Translations under genes and position numbers: made by a program
Shown: positions 6,386-13,298 of the stretch, in pieces
Position numbering within the stretch: position 1 is the first letter of the stretch
How the letters are laid out: each line of letters begins with the position of its first letter
Notes under the pieces: model-generated
Database searches by the model: none
Told to the model about the DNA's origin: nothing
What the model saw: the letters and a program-made list of their open reading frames with translations, nothing else
Origin: a virus
Reading direction: 5' to 3' (one strand)
DNA: 30,448 bases
IMG/VR virus record: IMGVR_UViG_3300046007_004410
Coordinates: 1 to 30,448 of that record

Positions 6386-6964
6386 ATGATAAAATTTAGC
6401 CAATTACTAGAAGACTTCTTAAGCATAGGTAGACTATCACCTGAAGAACTGATAAAAGGTCAGCGTTTAACCACTGACGATACATTTGAAGAGGTAGACG
6501 GTAGAACATTCCATAACGTCATTGTAAAGATCAGAGACAATGACATAGCCAGAGGTGATAAGTCTAAAGGACTTGATACTCTTACTGTTTATAATGTAAG
6601 TGACTATAAGAAAATGAGATGCTTCTTAGGTAAGAATAACAGTTCCGGTTACGCACTCAAAAAGACTGAACTAGTATCTGTATTCAGCTCACAAAATTCA
6701 AGTGGTACATCTATAGTTCAAGATGCCATAAGAAACGGTGCTAAACACTTAGATTGCTTTGCTACTATCGACAAAGACGGTGAAGTATCAGGTGCTCTAT
6801 TCTCTCTGTACAGTAGAAATGGGTTTGTGATAGATAAATCAATGAACTCAGGTACACCAGGTGAGGCTTACTCTATTCAAAAAGGTATTAGCAGATATGT
6901 TAATGACGATGGAGAAGTTGAACCCAACAATCCTAACGTAGTAGTATTCATGAAACTTAAGTAA
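6386..6964 (+). CDS. Hypothetical protein with capsid-targeting-like start, possible GNAT-like C-terminus
   Basis: I choose ATG 6386 (AGGTG 7 bases before) over an in-frame ATG at 6356 that would overlap the upstream gene and lacks a ribosome site. The resulting start, MIKFSQLLEDFL, resembles T4-type capsid-targeting peptides. The C-terminal part (AKHLDCFATIDKDG, then LYSRNGFVID and NPNVVVFMKLK) has the layout of an acetyltransferase-like fold, where LYxxxGF often follows the cofactor-binding helix, but no acetyl-CoA loop is clear. I recall this layout from small proteins of marine T4-like phages. Function is unassigned; head packaging is an inference. Confidence 0.7.
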   Translation: MIKFSQLLEDFLSIGRLSPEELIKGQRLTTDDTFEEVDGRTFHNVIVKIRDNDIARGDKSKGLDTLTVYNVSDYKKMRCFLGKNNSSGYALKKTELVSVFSSQNSSGTSIVQDAIRNGAKHLDCFATIDKDGEVSGALFSLYSRNGFVIDKSMNSGTPGEAYSIQKGISRYVNDDGEVEPNNPNVVVFMKLK

Positions 6965-6967
6965 GGT

Positions 6968-6989
6968 GTAAGGTAAGTTTAGTTATAAT
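6968..6989 (+). promoter_or_regulatory. Promoter box-N10-TATAAT for the 86-aa gene
   Basis: TATAAT (6984-6989) with GTAAGG (6968-6973) at the same 10-bp distance as TTAAGT elsewhere. TAAGT also occurs at 6974-6978. The box match is imperfect; the -10 is perfect. Confidence 0.5.
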
Positions 6990-7009
6990 ATCACAAATAA
7001 GGAGATATT

Positions 7010-7270
7010 ATGACTATTTCAAGACTTAACATCGACGGTAGCACTCTTCCTACTCAGGACTTCTTAGACCTAATCATGGCAATGAGAGACATTAGAAACA
7101 ATAATATCAAAGTCATCTATAGAGATGGTTACTCTCTATCAAGAAAACATACTGAATACTCACGTGATAATCAAGGTAATTGGTGGATGCTTCAAGATAA
7201 AGGTACACCTGCTAATCAGAGAGTACGTGTAAATAAAGAAGATGGACAGTACAGTATTCAATATATTTAA
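7010..7270 (+). CDS. Hypothetical protein, 86 aa
   Basis: A small, polar protein with a helical first half (residues 14-30) and a beta-rich, tryptophan-containing second half (NQGNWWMLQDKG). I see no known motif. It has its own TATAAT promoter and an AAGGAG ribosome site. Its stop codon lies within the TTAAGT box of the next promoter, so the two units are packed end to end. Confidence 0.75.
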   Translation: MTISRLNIDGSTLPTQDFLDLIMAMRDIRNNNIKVIYRDGYSLSRKHTEYSRDNQGNWWMLQDKGTPANQRVRVNKEDGQYSIQYI

Positions 7271-7288
7271 GTCCTAGTATGTTATAAT
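7267..7288 (+). promoter_or_regulatory. Promoter TTAAGT-N10-TATAAT for the Nudix gene
   Basis: TTAAGT (7267-7272), 10 bp, TATAAT (7283-7288). The stretch TTAAGTCCT...TATAAT is almost the same as that before thyX. The box includes the stop codon of the upstream gene. Confidence 0.75.
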
Positions 7289-7310
7289 ACACAAAATCAA
7301 AGGACACCAT

Positions 7311-7715
7311 ATGAAAGAGCAAAGCTATGGGGTCTGTATATACAGGTTACGCTCTGAGGTTGAAATCCTCTTAATGAAACCGAAAGGTGGGTCACAATGG
7401 GGATTCATAAAGGGTAAGTTAGAAAAAGGTGAGCACCAAAAAGAGTGTGCGGTAAGAGAGTGTTTTGAAGAGACTGGGATTGTAATCGACCCAAGGGATT
7501 TAGAGCACATGTTCTACAGACCGACTAAACGGAAAAATATAGGTATATTTCTCGTTAAAGAGGAATATGTTGACATGACTAATATAGTGCTATGTCCCAA
7601 AGAAACGGAAGAGATATCTTGGTTTAGTTTCGATCAAACATTAAACGATATTGAAATCCATAACAATCAAAAAAAGATACTGAAAGACATTTTAGATTAC
7701 TTTAGATCAATTTAA
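7311..7715 (+). CDS. Nudix hydrolase
   Basis: The full Nudix box Gx5Ex7REUxEExGU is present: G35, E41, R49, E50, E53, E54, G56, I57. It is a 134-aa single-domain protein, usual for the family. It hydrolyses nucleoside diphosphates linked to another group; candidates are damaged dNTPs, NAD-type compounds, diadenosine polyphosphates or RNA caps. In T4 the Nudix protein NudE acts on the last groups. It stands at the head of the nucleotide-metabolism run (Nudix, dCMP deaminase, ThyX) under its own promoter. The exact substrate cannot be read from sequence. Confidence 0.92.
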   Translation: MKEQSYGVCIYRLRSEVEILLMKPKGGSQWGFIKGKLEKGEHQKECAVRECFEETGIVIDPRDLEHMFYRPTKRKNIGIFLVKEEYVDMTNIVLCPKETEEISWFSFDQTLNDIEIHNNQKKILKDILDYFRSI

Positions 7716-7724
7716 AGGAATGAT

Positions 7725-8165
7725 ATGACAACCGATCATGTAGAACTTATAAACATAGGTTCTGCTTATCTCATAGAAGCATTTGTAGATTCAGTTACCC
7801 CTTTTCACTTAGTCATGGAAACAGGTAATTGGGAACCACCTTTACCTTTAGAACTAATGGACATGGGAAGCGTTTTATTTAGTTTTGTAGATGACACATT
7901 AAGAGAATGTATCAATACACCGGGTGGTTTGTACCTATTTGTTAGTATCAACGGTAATGAATACACTTATGAAGTGAACGACCAATCTATCATTCATGCT
8001 ATTTTTGCAGACTCTGAAGAGTTTCCAGGTAAACCTGGCAAGATAATCTTCAATCGACCTAAAGTACAACTTGAAGAGAGTTACGACGACGAGGAAGAAG
8101 GTAAGCGACATAGTATGGATATGTTCTTATCCAATCCGGACAATGAGAAATTTTTTAAAACATAA
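7725..8165 (+). CDS. Hypothetical acidic protein, 146 aa
   Basis: A strongly acidic product with a DDEEEG stretch near residue 125. The first 100 residues look like a beta-rich domain and the last 40 are polar and probably disordered. No known motif, cysteine cluster or membrane segment. It lies between the Nudix and dCMP deaminase genes with 9-base gaps on both sides and AAAGGAATG before its start, so it is transcribed with them. It might modulate one of these enzymes, which is only guilt by position. Confidence 0.75.
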   Translation: MTTDHVELINIGSAYLIEAFVDSVTPFHLVMETGNWEPPLPLELMDMGSVLFSFVDDTLRECINTPGGLYLFVSINGNEYTYEVNDQSIIHAIFADSEEFPGKPGKIIFNRPKVQLEESYDDEEEGKRHSMDMFLSNPDNEKFFKT

Positions 8166-8174
8166 GGAAAGATA

Positions 8175-8672
8175 ATGTCAAAATACCACAAACCTCTTAT
8201 GGAGACTGCTTACGTATGGGCGAAAATGTCTTCATGTGTACGTCGTCAAGTAGGAGCTGTACTATCCAAAGACAGTAGGATCCTAGCGACTGGTTATAAC
8301 GGGACAATCAAAGGTACTGATAATTGTTGCGAAGAGTCGTGTCCTATGTGTAACGGTAGAGGGTTCATCAATGATGATTCTTTAATGGGTGGTCATAACT
8401 GCCCTAAATGTACAGGATCGGGAAGGGCATCGAGTGATTTTGTGCTACATGCCGAACAGAACGTAATCGCTTTTTGTGCTCGAAATGGAATTCCTACAGA
8501 AGGTACATCAATGTACATCACTCTAAGTCCGTGTAAGCAGTGTGCTAAGATGATTGCTCAGTCGGGAATCAAAGAGGTCTTTTACTCAATCGAATACAAA
8601 GACACTGAAGGAATCGAATACTTACGTAAAGTGGGTGTATCGGCTACACTATTAAGTCCTGATACGTTATAA
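8175..8672 (+). CDS. dCMP deaminase with an inserted zinc-knuckle segment
   Basis: Converts dCMP to dUMP, the substrate of the ThyX encoded next. The catalytic zinc site is HAE (H92, E94) plus SPCKQC (C120, C123). The N-terminal part RRQVGAVLSKDSRILATGYNGT is the typical deaminase strand pair. Between residues 51 and 84 lies an insert with two CxxCxGxG units (C56-C59 and C76-C79), the motif of the DnaJ zinc finger, plus C51 and C52. A second, structural zinc is known in T4 dCMP deaminase, but these DnaJ-style repeats look unusual. Length 165 aa. Ribosome site AAGGAAAG. The next promoter lies within its 3' end. Confidence 0.93.
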   Translation: MSKYHKPLMETAYVWAKMSSCVRRQVGAVLSKDSRILATGYNGTIKGTDNCCEESCPMCNGRGFINDDSLMGGHNCPKCTGSGRASSDFVLHAEQNVIAFCARNGIPTEGTSMYITLSPCKQCAKMIAQSGIKEVFYSIEYKDTEGIEYLRKVGVSATLLSPDTL

Positions 8673-8673
8673 T
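8652..8673 (+). promoter_or_regulatory. Promoter TTAAGT-N10-TATAAT for thyX
   Basis: TTAAGT (8652-8657), 10 bp, TATAAT (8668-8673). It lies inside the last codons of the dCMP deaminase gene, with the ThyX ATG 24 bp after the -10. Confidence 0.75.
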
Positions 8674-8696
8674 GACATTTTAAACAAAGGATAATT

Positions 8697-9575
8697 ATGA
8701 CTGAATTGGGTATCAAATACAAACGACCTAAAGTATTTTTGTTAGCAAACACTGGTATTGGTAATGCTGAATTTGCGGCGCGTACATGTTATGATAGTTT
8801 CGACAAATCAGAGAACGACGATATCATTAGACTCAATGAACTATCATGTGTTGATGATGTTGAGTCTATGGTTTTTACGAGCGCTTTAAGAGGAGTTGAA
8901 GCACTTGAAGATAGTGACTTGCTCAAGCAATTGTCATTTGTACACTTCCATCACTCTGTACTTGAACATAATGTACTTACATTCCTAATCAAAGGAACGT
9001 CACGTGGTGTACTCCAGGAACTCGCTAGACATCGAATCGCATCTTACTCTGTTAGAAGTACTCGTTACACGTTAGATGATTTATTGTACATCTTTATCGC
9101 ATCACACTTGGTATTCAACGACCTGGGTAGCAAAAACCTCTTCATAGGTGAAGCTCTTGAATTGGACTTGTTAGTGACCGAAACAAAAGAGTACAACTCA
9201 ATCGAATTGGGTGGCATTTATGATAAATTACTACATCAATATATTTTGGTTGGTAAAGAAGAGTTCGTAAGAGCAATATGCCCTAAAGAGACTGCTGAGA
9301 AACTTTTAGCAGACGGCTTTGACAATTATGAGGAAGCTCTCGATGAGATGAGACTCAAAAAGAAACGTAATGCTGGTGATAAATTCAAGCACATCATCAC
9401 TGATAACTTTAAAGTTGACTTAATTTGGACTATTAATCTGCGCTCACTAAGAAACTTCCTTGAGTTACGAGACAGTGGTGCTGCATGGTTTCAAATCAGA
9501 TGGTTAGCTGAAGAGGTCAAGAACGTTATGCCGGCATCATCTAAGAAACTTATCTTCAAGAATTATGAAGGTTAA
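8697..9575 (+). CDS. thyX: Flavin-dependent thymidylate synthase ThyX
   Basis: Methylates dUMP to dTMP with methylene-tetrahydrofolate, FAD and NADPH. The diagnostic RHRx7S motif is RHRIASYSVRS (111-121). The FxHHSVLEH segment (84-91) and a C-terminal NLRSLRNFLELR...AAWFQIRWLAEE block (about 248-273), a usual ThyX feature, support it. At 292 aa it is slightly longer than the common 220-250 through extra sequence after the motif (about 125-230). With the dCMP deaminase upstream it forms a dCMP to dUMP to dTMP route. T4 itself uses the unrelated ThyA (td). Confidence 0.95.
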   Translation: MTELGIKYKRPKVFLLANTGIGNAEFAARTCYDSFDKSENDDIIRLNELSCVDDVESMVFTSALRGVEALEDSDLLKQLSFVHFHHSVLEHNVLTFLIKGTSRGVLQELARHRIASYSVRSTRYTLDDLLYIFIASHLVFNDLGSKNLFIGEALELDLLVTETKEYNSIELGGIYDKLLHQYILVGKEEFVRAICPKETAEKLLADGFDNYEEALDEMRLKKKRNAGDKFKHIITDNFKVDLIWTINLRSLRNFLELRDSGAAWFQIRWLAEEVKNVMPASSKKLIFKNYEG

Positions 9576-9582
9576 GTTCTTC

Positions 9583-9604
9583 TTAAGCAATTAAGATATA
9601 TACT
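9583..9604 (+). promoter_or_regulatory. Weaker promoter TTAAGC-N10-TATACT
   Basis: TTAAGC (9583-9588), 10 bp, TATACT (9599-9604), just after the thyX stop and before the gene at 9624. Same geometry as the TTAAGT class, with one change in each element. Confidence 0.5.
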
Positions 9605-9623
9605 TACATAGAAGGAAAGAACA

Positions 9624-10055
9624 ATGAAAGTAAAACGAATCAAATGTTTAGCATGTAACACTGTTTTAACAGCAGATTGGGAAGAAGGACAGACCTTCTC
9701 CAAATGTGGATGCTCAAACGGAACATCAATCGAAAACTATTTCAAACTCTCTCAACCGGGTACAATAGTAAGAGCATTAGACAAAAGTAAAGTGGAAGCT
9801 CAACTACTATATGACACCGAATGGGGTAAAGCGGGTGATTGGTGGGTATTAGCAGAACCTGAAGATGAGAACACTCCTAAGTTCACTATGTGGATGGGTA
9901 AAATTGAAGAAGGAGGTTTCACTGGTGGCTTAATAGTTACGTTCAAAACGTCTCCTATGACCTTTAACGAGTGTCGAACATATATAAAGACAAATAGAGT
10001 AATGACTACAGACGGTAGAGTGTATCACTTAATGAAAGGATTGGAAGATGTTTAA
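9624..10055 (+). CDS. Zinc-ribbon-containing hypothetical protein, 143 aa
   Basis: The N-terminus is a small zinc ribbon: C8-x2-C11 and C28-x-C30 (CLACN...KCGCSNG). The remainder, with DTEWGKAGDWWVL and a TDGRVYHLM close to the end, is beta-rich and unassigned. Ribosome site GAAGGAAAG. Its end overlaps the start of the phosphoesterase gene by 8 bases, suggesting coupling. Confidence 0.75.
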   Translation: MKVKRIKCLACNTVLTADWEEGQTFSKCGCSNGTSIENYFKLSQPGTIVRALDKSKVEAQLLYDTEWGKAGDWWVLAEPEDENTPKFTMWMGKIEEGGFTGGLIVTFKTSPMTFNECRTYIKTNRVMTTDGRVYHLMKGLEDV

Positions 10056-10710
10056 CACACAAATCAAAGAAATTTTAGACATGATCGATGAGAACACCCG
10101 TGTCATCTCTGATACTCATTTTGGACACGAAAACATTCTGACATTTGAACCTATCAGAAACACTACTATGAGAATCGATGGGTATGAGAATCATGACCAG
10201 TGGTTAATCGACAACTGGAATTCATCTGTAAAACCCGATGATGTAGTGTTGCATTTAGGTGACTTCGCATTTAAGATGATTCAAGACGTTCAGCATTTGT
10301 TAAACGGTCGAAAGATCCTCATCTTAGGTAATCATGATAGAAAAGGCATTCAGACATACAATGCTTTCGAACATGTTATTAGAGGTCTGTGGGTTCAAAA
10401 GGACGAGTACTACTTAGGGACCCATACAACGGATGAATTGTTCTCTGTGCTCATTAAAGAGATCAATGGCAAAAAAGTAATGTTCAGTCATTACCCGGTA
10501 GATGAAAGAGAAATCGACTTTGATCGCCGAGGTAATTTGACTAAACGAATTCAGACTTGTAAGGACCTGTATTACTCATATGAATGTGAAATAAATGTTC
10601 ATGGGCACACCCACTCAAATCTGATGCAGGACCGGGACACACGAAAATTCAAAAACGTATGCGTCGAACACATAGGGTTTATCCCTAAAAAATTAAAAGA
10701 TATACTATAA
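10048..10710 (+). CDS. Calcineurin-like metallophosphoesterase
   Basis: All five metallophosphoesterase motifs are present: SDTHFGH (21-27), HLGDF (69-73), LGNHD (93-97), FSHYP (146-150) and HGHTH (185-189), giving a complete two-metal site. The 220-aa size fits the small phage group of these enzymes. The substrate could be a cyclic nucleotide, a 2',3'-cyclic phosphate or a nucleic acid end; sequence does not decide. Similar phage enzymes have been proposed to counter nucleotide-based defence, which is only a possibility here. The start overlaps the upstream gene. Confidence 0.92.
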   Translation: MFNTQIKEILDMIDENTRVISDTHFGHENILTFEPIRNTTMRIDGYENHDQWLIDNWNSSVKPDDVVLHLGDFAFKMIQDVQHLLNGRKILILGNHDRKGIQTYNAFEHVIRGLWVQKDEYYLGTHTTDELFSVLIKEINGKKVMFSHYPVDEREIDFDRRGNLTKRIQTCKDLYYSYECEINVHGHTHSNLMQDRDTRKFKNVCVEHIGFIPKKLKDIL

Positions 10711-10722
10711 GAAGGATAGAAA

Positions 10723-11208
10723 ATGCTTATAAAACACAAAAACAACCCAATCATCAACTTAAATAATGTGAGCAATGTATTCATTGATCGGAAAAGCAAT
10801 AAAGTCGTATTCAATATGAGTCATAGCGTAAAGCTAACAGATGTAATTACCGCAGACTATGAGTACTGGACTTACACTGATATTAACGAAATTCAAGAGT
10901 ACTTACATAAAGCACTTACATCAAGTGGATTTATCGAGCCAAACAACATCTATAACCGTTATGTCAATATGAGTAAAGTCAGCTCTATCAAAACTGATGA
11001 TAGAACATTTAAGGTTATTTTCAACTTGACATGTACAGTTACCCACCCTGATGATGTCAAGAAAATTAAAGCGGGAATGAGCATCCCACTTAACAAACAG
11101 CGATTAACATCTGATTTTGTGTTTATTCGTTTCAACTCAGCCGATGAGTACTATGATTATATGGACTCACTTGAAGCTTTCATTAGCAGCGACCTAATTG
11201 TTATGTAA
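10723..11208 (+). CDS. Hypothetical protein with internal duplication, 161 aa
   Basis: Two diverged copies of one module are visible. Copy one (about 10-70) runs INLNNVSNVFIDRKSNKVVF ... YTDINEIQEYLHKAL; copy two (about 79-155) runs VNMSKVSSIKTDDRTFKVIF ... FNSADEYYDYMDSL. Each looks like a beta sheet followed by a helix. Such modules are common in small bacterial and phage proteins of unknown role. AGAAGGATAG precedes the start. It closes the metabolic run. Confidence 0.75.
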   Translation: MLIKHKNNPIINLNNVSNVFIDRKSNKVVFNMSHSVKLTDVITADYEYWTYTDINEIQEYLHKALTSSGFIEPNNIYNRYVNMSKVSSIKTDDRTFKVIFNLTCTVTHPDDVKKIKAGMSIPLNKQRLTSDFVFIRFNSADEYYDYMDSLEAFISSDLIVM

Positions 11209-11210
11209 CT

Positions 11211-11231
11211 TTAAGTTTATTATGATATAAT
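11211..11231 (+). promoter_or_regulatory. Promoter TTAAGT-N9-TATAAT for the 61-aa paralogue
   Basis: TTAAGT (11211-11216), 9 bp, TATAAT (11226-11231). The segment GATATAATTATACATA is shared with the promoter of the second paralogue at 12007. Confidence 0.7.
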
Positions 11232-11257
11232 TATACATAACAAAAGAAGGAATCAAG

Positions 11258-11443
11258 ATGAAACAAACTACACAAACAGCTCAAAACACAAACGTAGCCT
11301 ACGGTAAAATTGAAGGTAATGCTCTATTATACAAAGGTAAGTACTATGCTATTGTACTTGTAGGTGATGGGGTATTGTTCTTAGACACTGATAAACTTTT
11401 CGGTAAAGTAGGAGATGAGTTTCCTCTTTCACTGGTTCGTTAA
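11258..11443 (+). CDS. Small beta-rich protein, 61 aa (paralogue of 12039-12290)
   Basis: After about 13 polar residues a compact domain begins at AYGKIEGNALLYKGKYYAIV and ends GDEFPLSLVR. The same domain ends the 83-aa protein at 12039: G-x-I-E-x-N, YVGDG-like turn, KLFG and GDEFPLSL[VI]R are shared. Both are under near-identical promoters and flank the gene at 11474, so gene and promoter were duplicated together. Function unknown; the size and beta content suggest an SH3- or OB-like fold. Confidence 0.75.
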   Translation: MKQTTQTAQNTNVAYGKIEGNALLYKGKYYAIVLVGDGVLFLDTDKLFGKVGDEFPLSLVR

Positions 11444-11451
11444 TATAAATA
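11444..11451 (+). promoter_or_regulatory. T4-type late promoter TATAAATA
   Basis: Exact match to the T4 late promoter -10 motif, right after the 61-aa gene stop and 30 bp before ATG 11474. It overlaps a perfect hairpin, TACCCAC-AAAAA-GTGGGTA (11450-11468). A start near 11457 would give a leader of under 20 bases. Confidence 0.6.
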
Positions 11452-11473
11452 CCCACAAAAAGTGGGTACAATT

Positions 11474-11983
11474 ATGCAATCATTCTCCCAACACTTAAAC
11501 GAGTTAAGTGAATCTAAACTCATTGAAGAAGCTGACCTTTTAATAGAAGCCGTCAAGAGAGTTCCAGTAGATGCTAAAAATATAAGAATGGCATTGAATA
11601 AAATGGACAACCTTAAAAGTGACATTGACTCTTTAAAAATGATTAGCGACCTCTTAACACAATTCAAAGCTTTTGTTCTATACAAACCTAAGTTAGCCAA
11701 CATGAATGATTACATGGCTCTCAGAGTTAAAATATCAGGTATGATACTAGATGTAATGAAATCATGTGACAAAATCCTACAAAAAGCTAGCATCCCTGAA
11801 ATATATGATATTAAAACTCTCATGGCTAGCATATCCGCTACTGTACAGAATCTAGTCCGTAAAAATGCACCTGACTATAAAGGTGAGCTACCTTCCATTG
11901 AAGCTAAAGCTAGAGCAAGAGAACGTGAGTATCAAGCTATTACCAGAGGTAAAAAAATAAAAATGGGACCTAGACCTGCTTAA
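11474..11983 (+). CDS. Helical hypothetical protein with capsid-targeting-like N-terminus
   Basis: ATG 11474 is preferred to an in-frame GTG at 11462, which lies in the hairpin arm. The 169-aa product starts MQSFSQHLNELSESKLIEEA, resembling T4 capsid-targeting peptides with LxE/IxE cleavage sites. The rest is long helices (20-150) and a basic tail (ARAREREYQAITRGKKIKMG), a build expected of an internal head or scaffold-core protein that contacts DNA. The ribosome site is weak (GTGGG). Exact late promoter upstream. No family recognised; a head-internal protein is the best guess. Confidence 0.7.
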   Translation: MQSFSQHLNELSESKLIEEADLLIEAVKRVPVDAKNIRMALNKMDNLKSDIDSLKMISDLLTQFKAFVLYKPKLANMNDYMALRVKISGMILDVMKSCDKILQKASIPEIYDIKTLMASISATVQNLVRKNAPDYKGELPSIEAKARAREREYQAITRGKKIKMGPRPA

Positions 11984-11991
11984 TGTTGTTA

Positions 11992-12012
11992 TAAGGTTCC
12001 TTCTGATATAAT
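11992..12012 (+). promoter_or_regulatory. Promoter TAAGGT-N9-TATAAT for the 83-aa paralogue
   Basis: TAAGGT (11992-11997), 9 bp, TATAAT (12007-12012), followed by TATACATA and AAAAAGAAGGAA as in the promoter at 11226. Confidence 0.65.
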
Positions 12013-12038
12013 TATACATATCAAAAAGAAGGAACAAC

Positions 12039-12290
12039 ATGTCAAAAGCACCATCAGCAAAGAGTTTTAAAGGGTTAGAGTCACTTTCTCAGTTCAAAGG
12101 TAAACTACCTAAAACAGGTACAACTGGCACAAAAGGTGATAAATTCGGTCGTATCGAAAACAACTGTTTATTTTTTAACGGTGAGTGGTACTCGATTAAC
12201 TACGTAGGAGATGGAGCTATCTTCTTAAACACACAAAACAAATTATTCGGGGATAATGGTGACGAATTTCCTCTAAGTCTAATTCGCTAA
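12039..12290 (+). CDS. Small beta-rich protein, 83 aa (paralogue of 11258-11443)
   Basis: Residues 1-35 are a basic, Gly/Ser/Thr-rich tail absent from the shorter paralogue. Residues 36-83 (FGRIENNCLFFNGEWYSINY ... NGDEFPLSLIR) match the 61-aa protein's domain. AGAAGGAAC ribosome site. Its stop is 10 bases before the nucleotidyltransferase gene at 12301, so it probably leads that operon. Confidence 0.75.
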   Translation: MSKAPSAKSFKGLESLSQFKGKLPKTGTTGTKGDKFGRIENNCLFFNGEWYSINYVGDGAIFLNTQNKLFGDNGDEFPLSLIR

Positions 12291-12300
12291 GGAGCAACAA

Positions 12301-13272
12301 ATGGGTGGTAACGTATTCAAAGGTAAGACTGATAGAATCAAACGAGAGCATATATCTATCACATTGGATAAATACTACTCAGAACTGTCTAAGCTGTTTC
12401 CTAAGAAAAAAGAAATATTTAGGGATTTTAAACCCGTAGGTTCAGTGGGTAAGAAACCTACGTCAGGTGACATCGACTTAGCAATCGACACTTCTATGCT
12501 AGTAGACAAACATTTTAGCGATGAGAGTATTGAACAATGGGGTATCAACCCGGAAGATGTTAAGAGTACATTTGAAGTGATGAAAAAAAGAGCTAAGACA
12601 GCGACTGATGCTCAAGTAATGATGAGAGCATTCCTTACTATGTTAGCCAAAGAAATCAACAAAAGAACACCTAATATCTTTTGTGATGAAGGCAAAATAA
12701 CACCTGGTAATATATTCTCACTATATCCTCAATATGATGAAGAGGGTAATAAACTCGATATCGGTGTTCAAATCGACTGGATGGTAGGGGATATCGAATG
12801 GTTAGAGTTCTCGTACTACAGTGAGGAATACAAGGGTGCTGTTAAAGGTCTCCATAGAACTCAGCTCATGTTAAGTATGTTCACTAACTTAGGAATGATT
12901 TTCAATCACTCACAAGGTGTTAAACTCAAATCAACGGGTGAAGTTTTGGCATCGAAACCTTCTGAAGCAATCGAAGTTCTTAATAAGTCATATAACATCA
13001 AGTTAACACCTGCTATAATGGCTAATTACTTTGATCTAATCAAGTACATTAATACACATTTAGACAAATCGATATACGATTCCATTATCGCTATATATCT
13101 AAGAATCCTAGATAGTACTAGATGTGACATTCCAGAAGACTTACAAAAAACTTGGAAAGATCGTCAAGGTGAATTGGGATTGACAGGTAAGTTTTTACCA
13201 CCTGAAAGTAAACTTAATGAATCAAAGGTACTTCCTGGGTTTAAAGAGTTCTTAACCGAGAATGATGTATAA
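12301..13272 (+). CDS. Pol-beta-superfamily nucleotidyltransferase (first of two)
   Basis: The nucleotidyltransferase core is clear: G47-S48 then SGDIDLAID with metal ligands D57 and D59, and the third acid D159 in VQIDW. A helical C-terminal domain follows (about 180-323). The start MGGNVFKGKT and the motif SGDIDLA resemble a nucleotidyltransferase I recall in many marine T4-like phages, with no proven function. It would transfer a nucleotide to a protein, RNA or small molecule. The C-terminus FKEFLTENDV looks like the T4 capsid-targeting consensus but at the wrong end. TTAACC-TATAAT of the next promoter lies in its last codons. Confidence 0.88.
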   Translation: MGGNVFKGKTDRIKREHISITLDKYYSELSKLFPKKKEIFRDFKPVGSVGKKPTSGDIDLAIDTSMLVDKHFSDESIEQWGINPEDVKSTFEVMKKRAKTATDAQVMMRAFLTMLAKEINKRTPNIFCDEGKITPGNIFSLYPQYDEEGNKLDIGVQIDWMVGDIEWLEFSYYSEEYKGAVKGLHRTQLMLSMFTNLGMIFNHSQGVKLKSTGEVLASKPSEAIEVLNKSYNIKLTPAIMANYFDLIKYINTHLDKSIYDSIIAIYLRILDSTRCDIPEDLQKTWKDRQGELGLTGKFLPPESKLNESKVLPGFKEFLTENDV

Positions 13273-13273
13273 T
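13252..13273 (+). promoter_or_regulatory. Promoter TTAACC-N10-TATAAT for the second nucleotidyltransferase
   Basis: TTAACC (13252-13257), 10 bp, TATAAT (13268-13273), overlapping the end of the first nucleotidyltransferase gene. It has the box of one promoter class and the spacing of the other. Confidence 0.55.
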
Positions 13274-13298
13274 ACACTATCAACAAAAAAGGATAGTT

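Noticed and set aside
11462-11473. GTG start at 11462 for the gene at 11474
   Set aside because: The GTG is in the arm of a hairpin and close to or before the expected late transcription start. ATG 11474 gives the capsid-targeting-like start.
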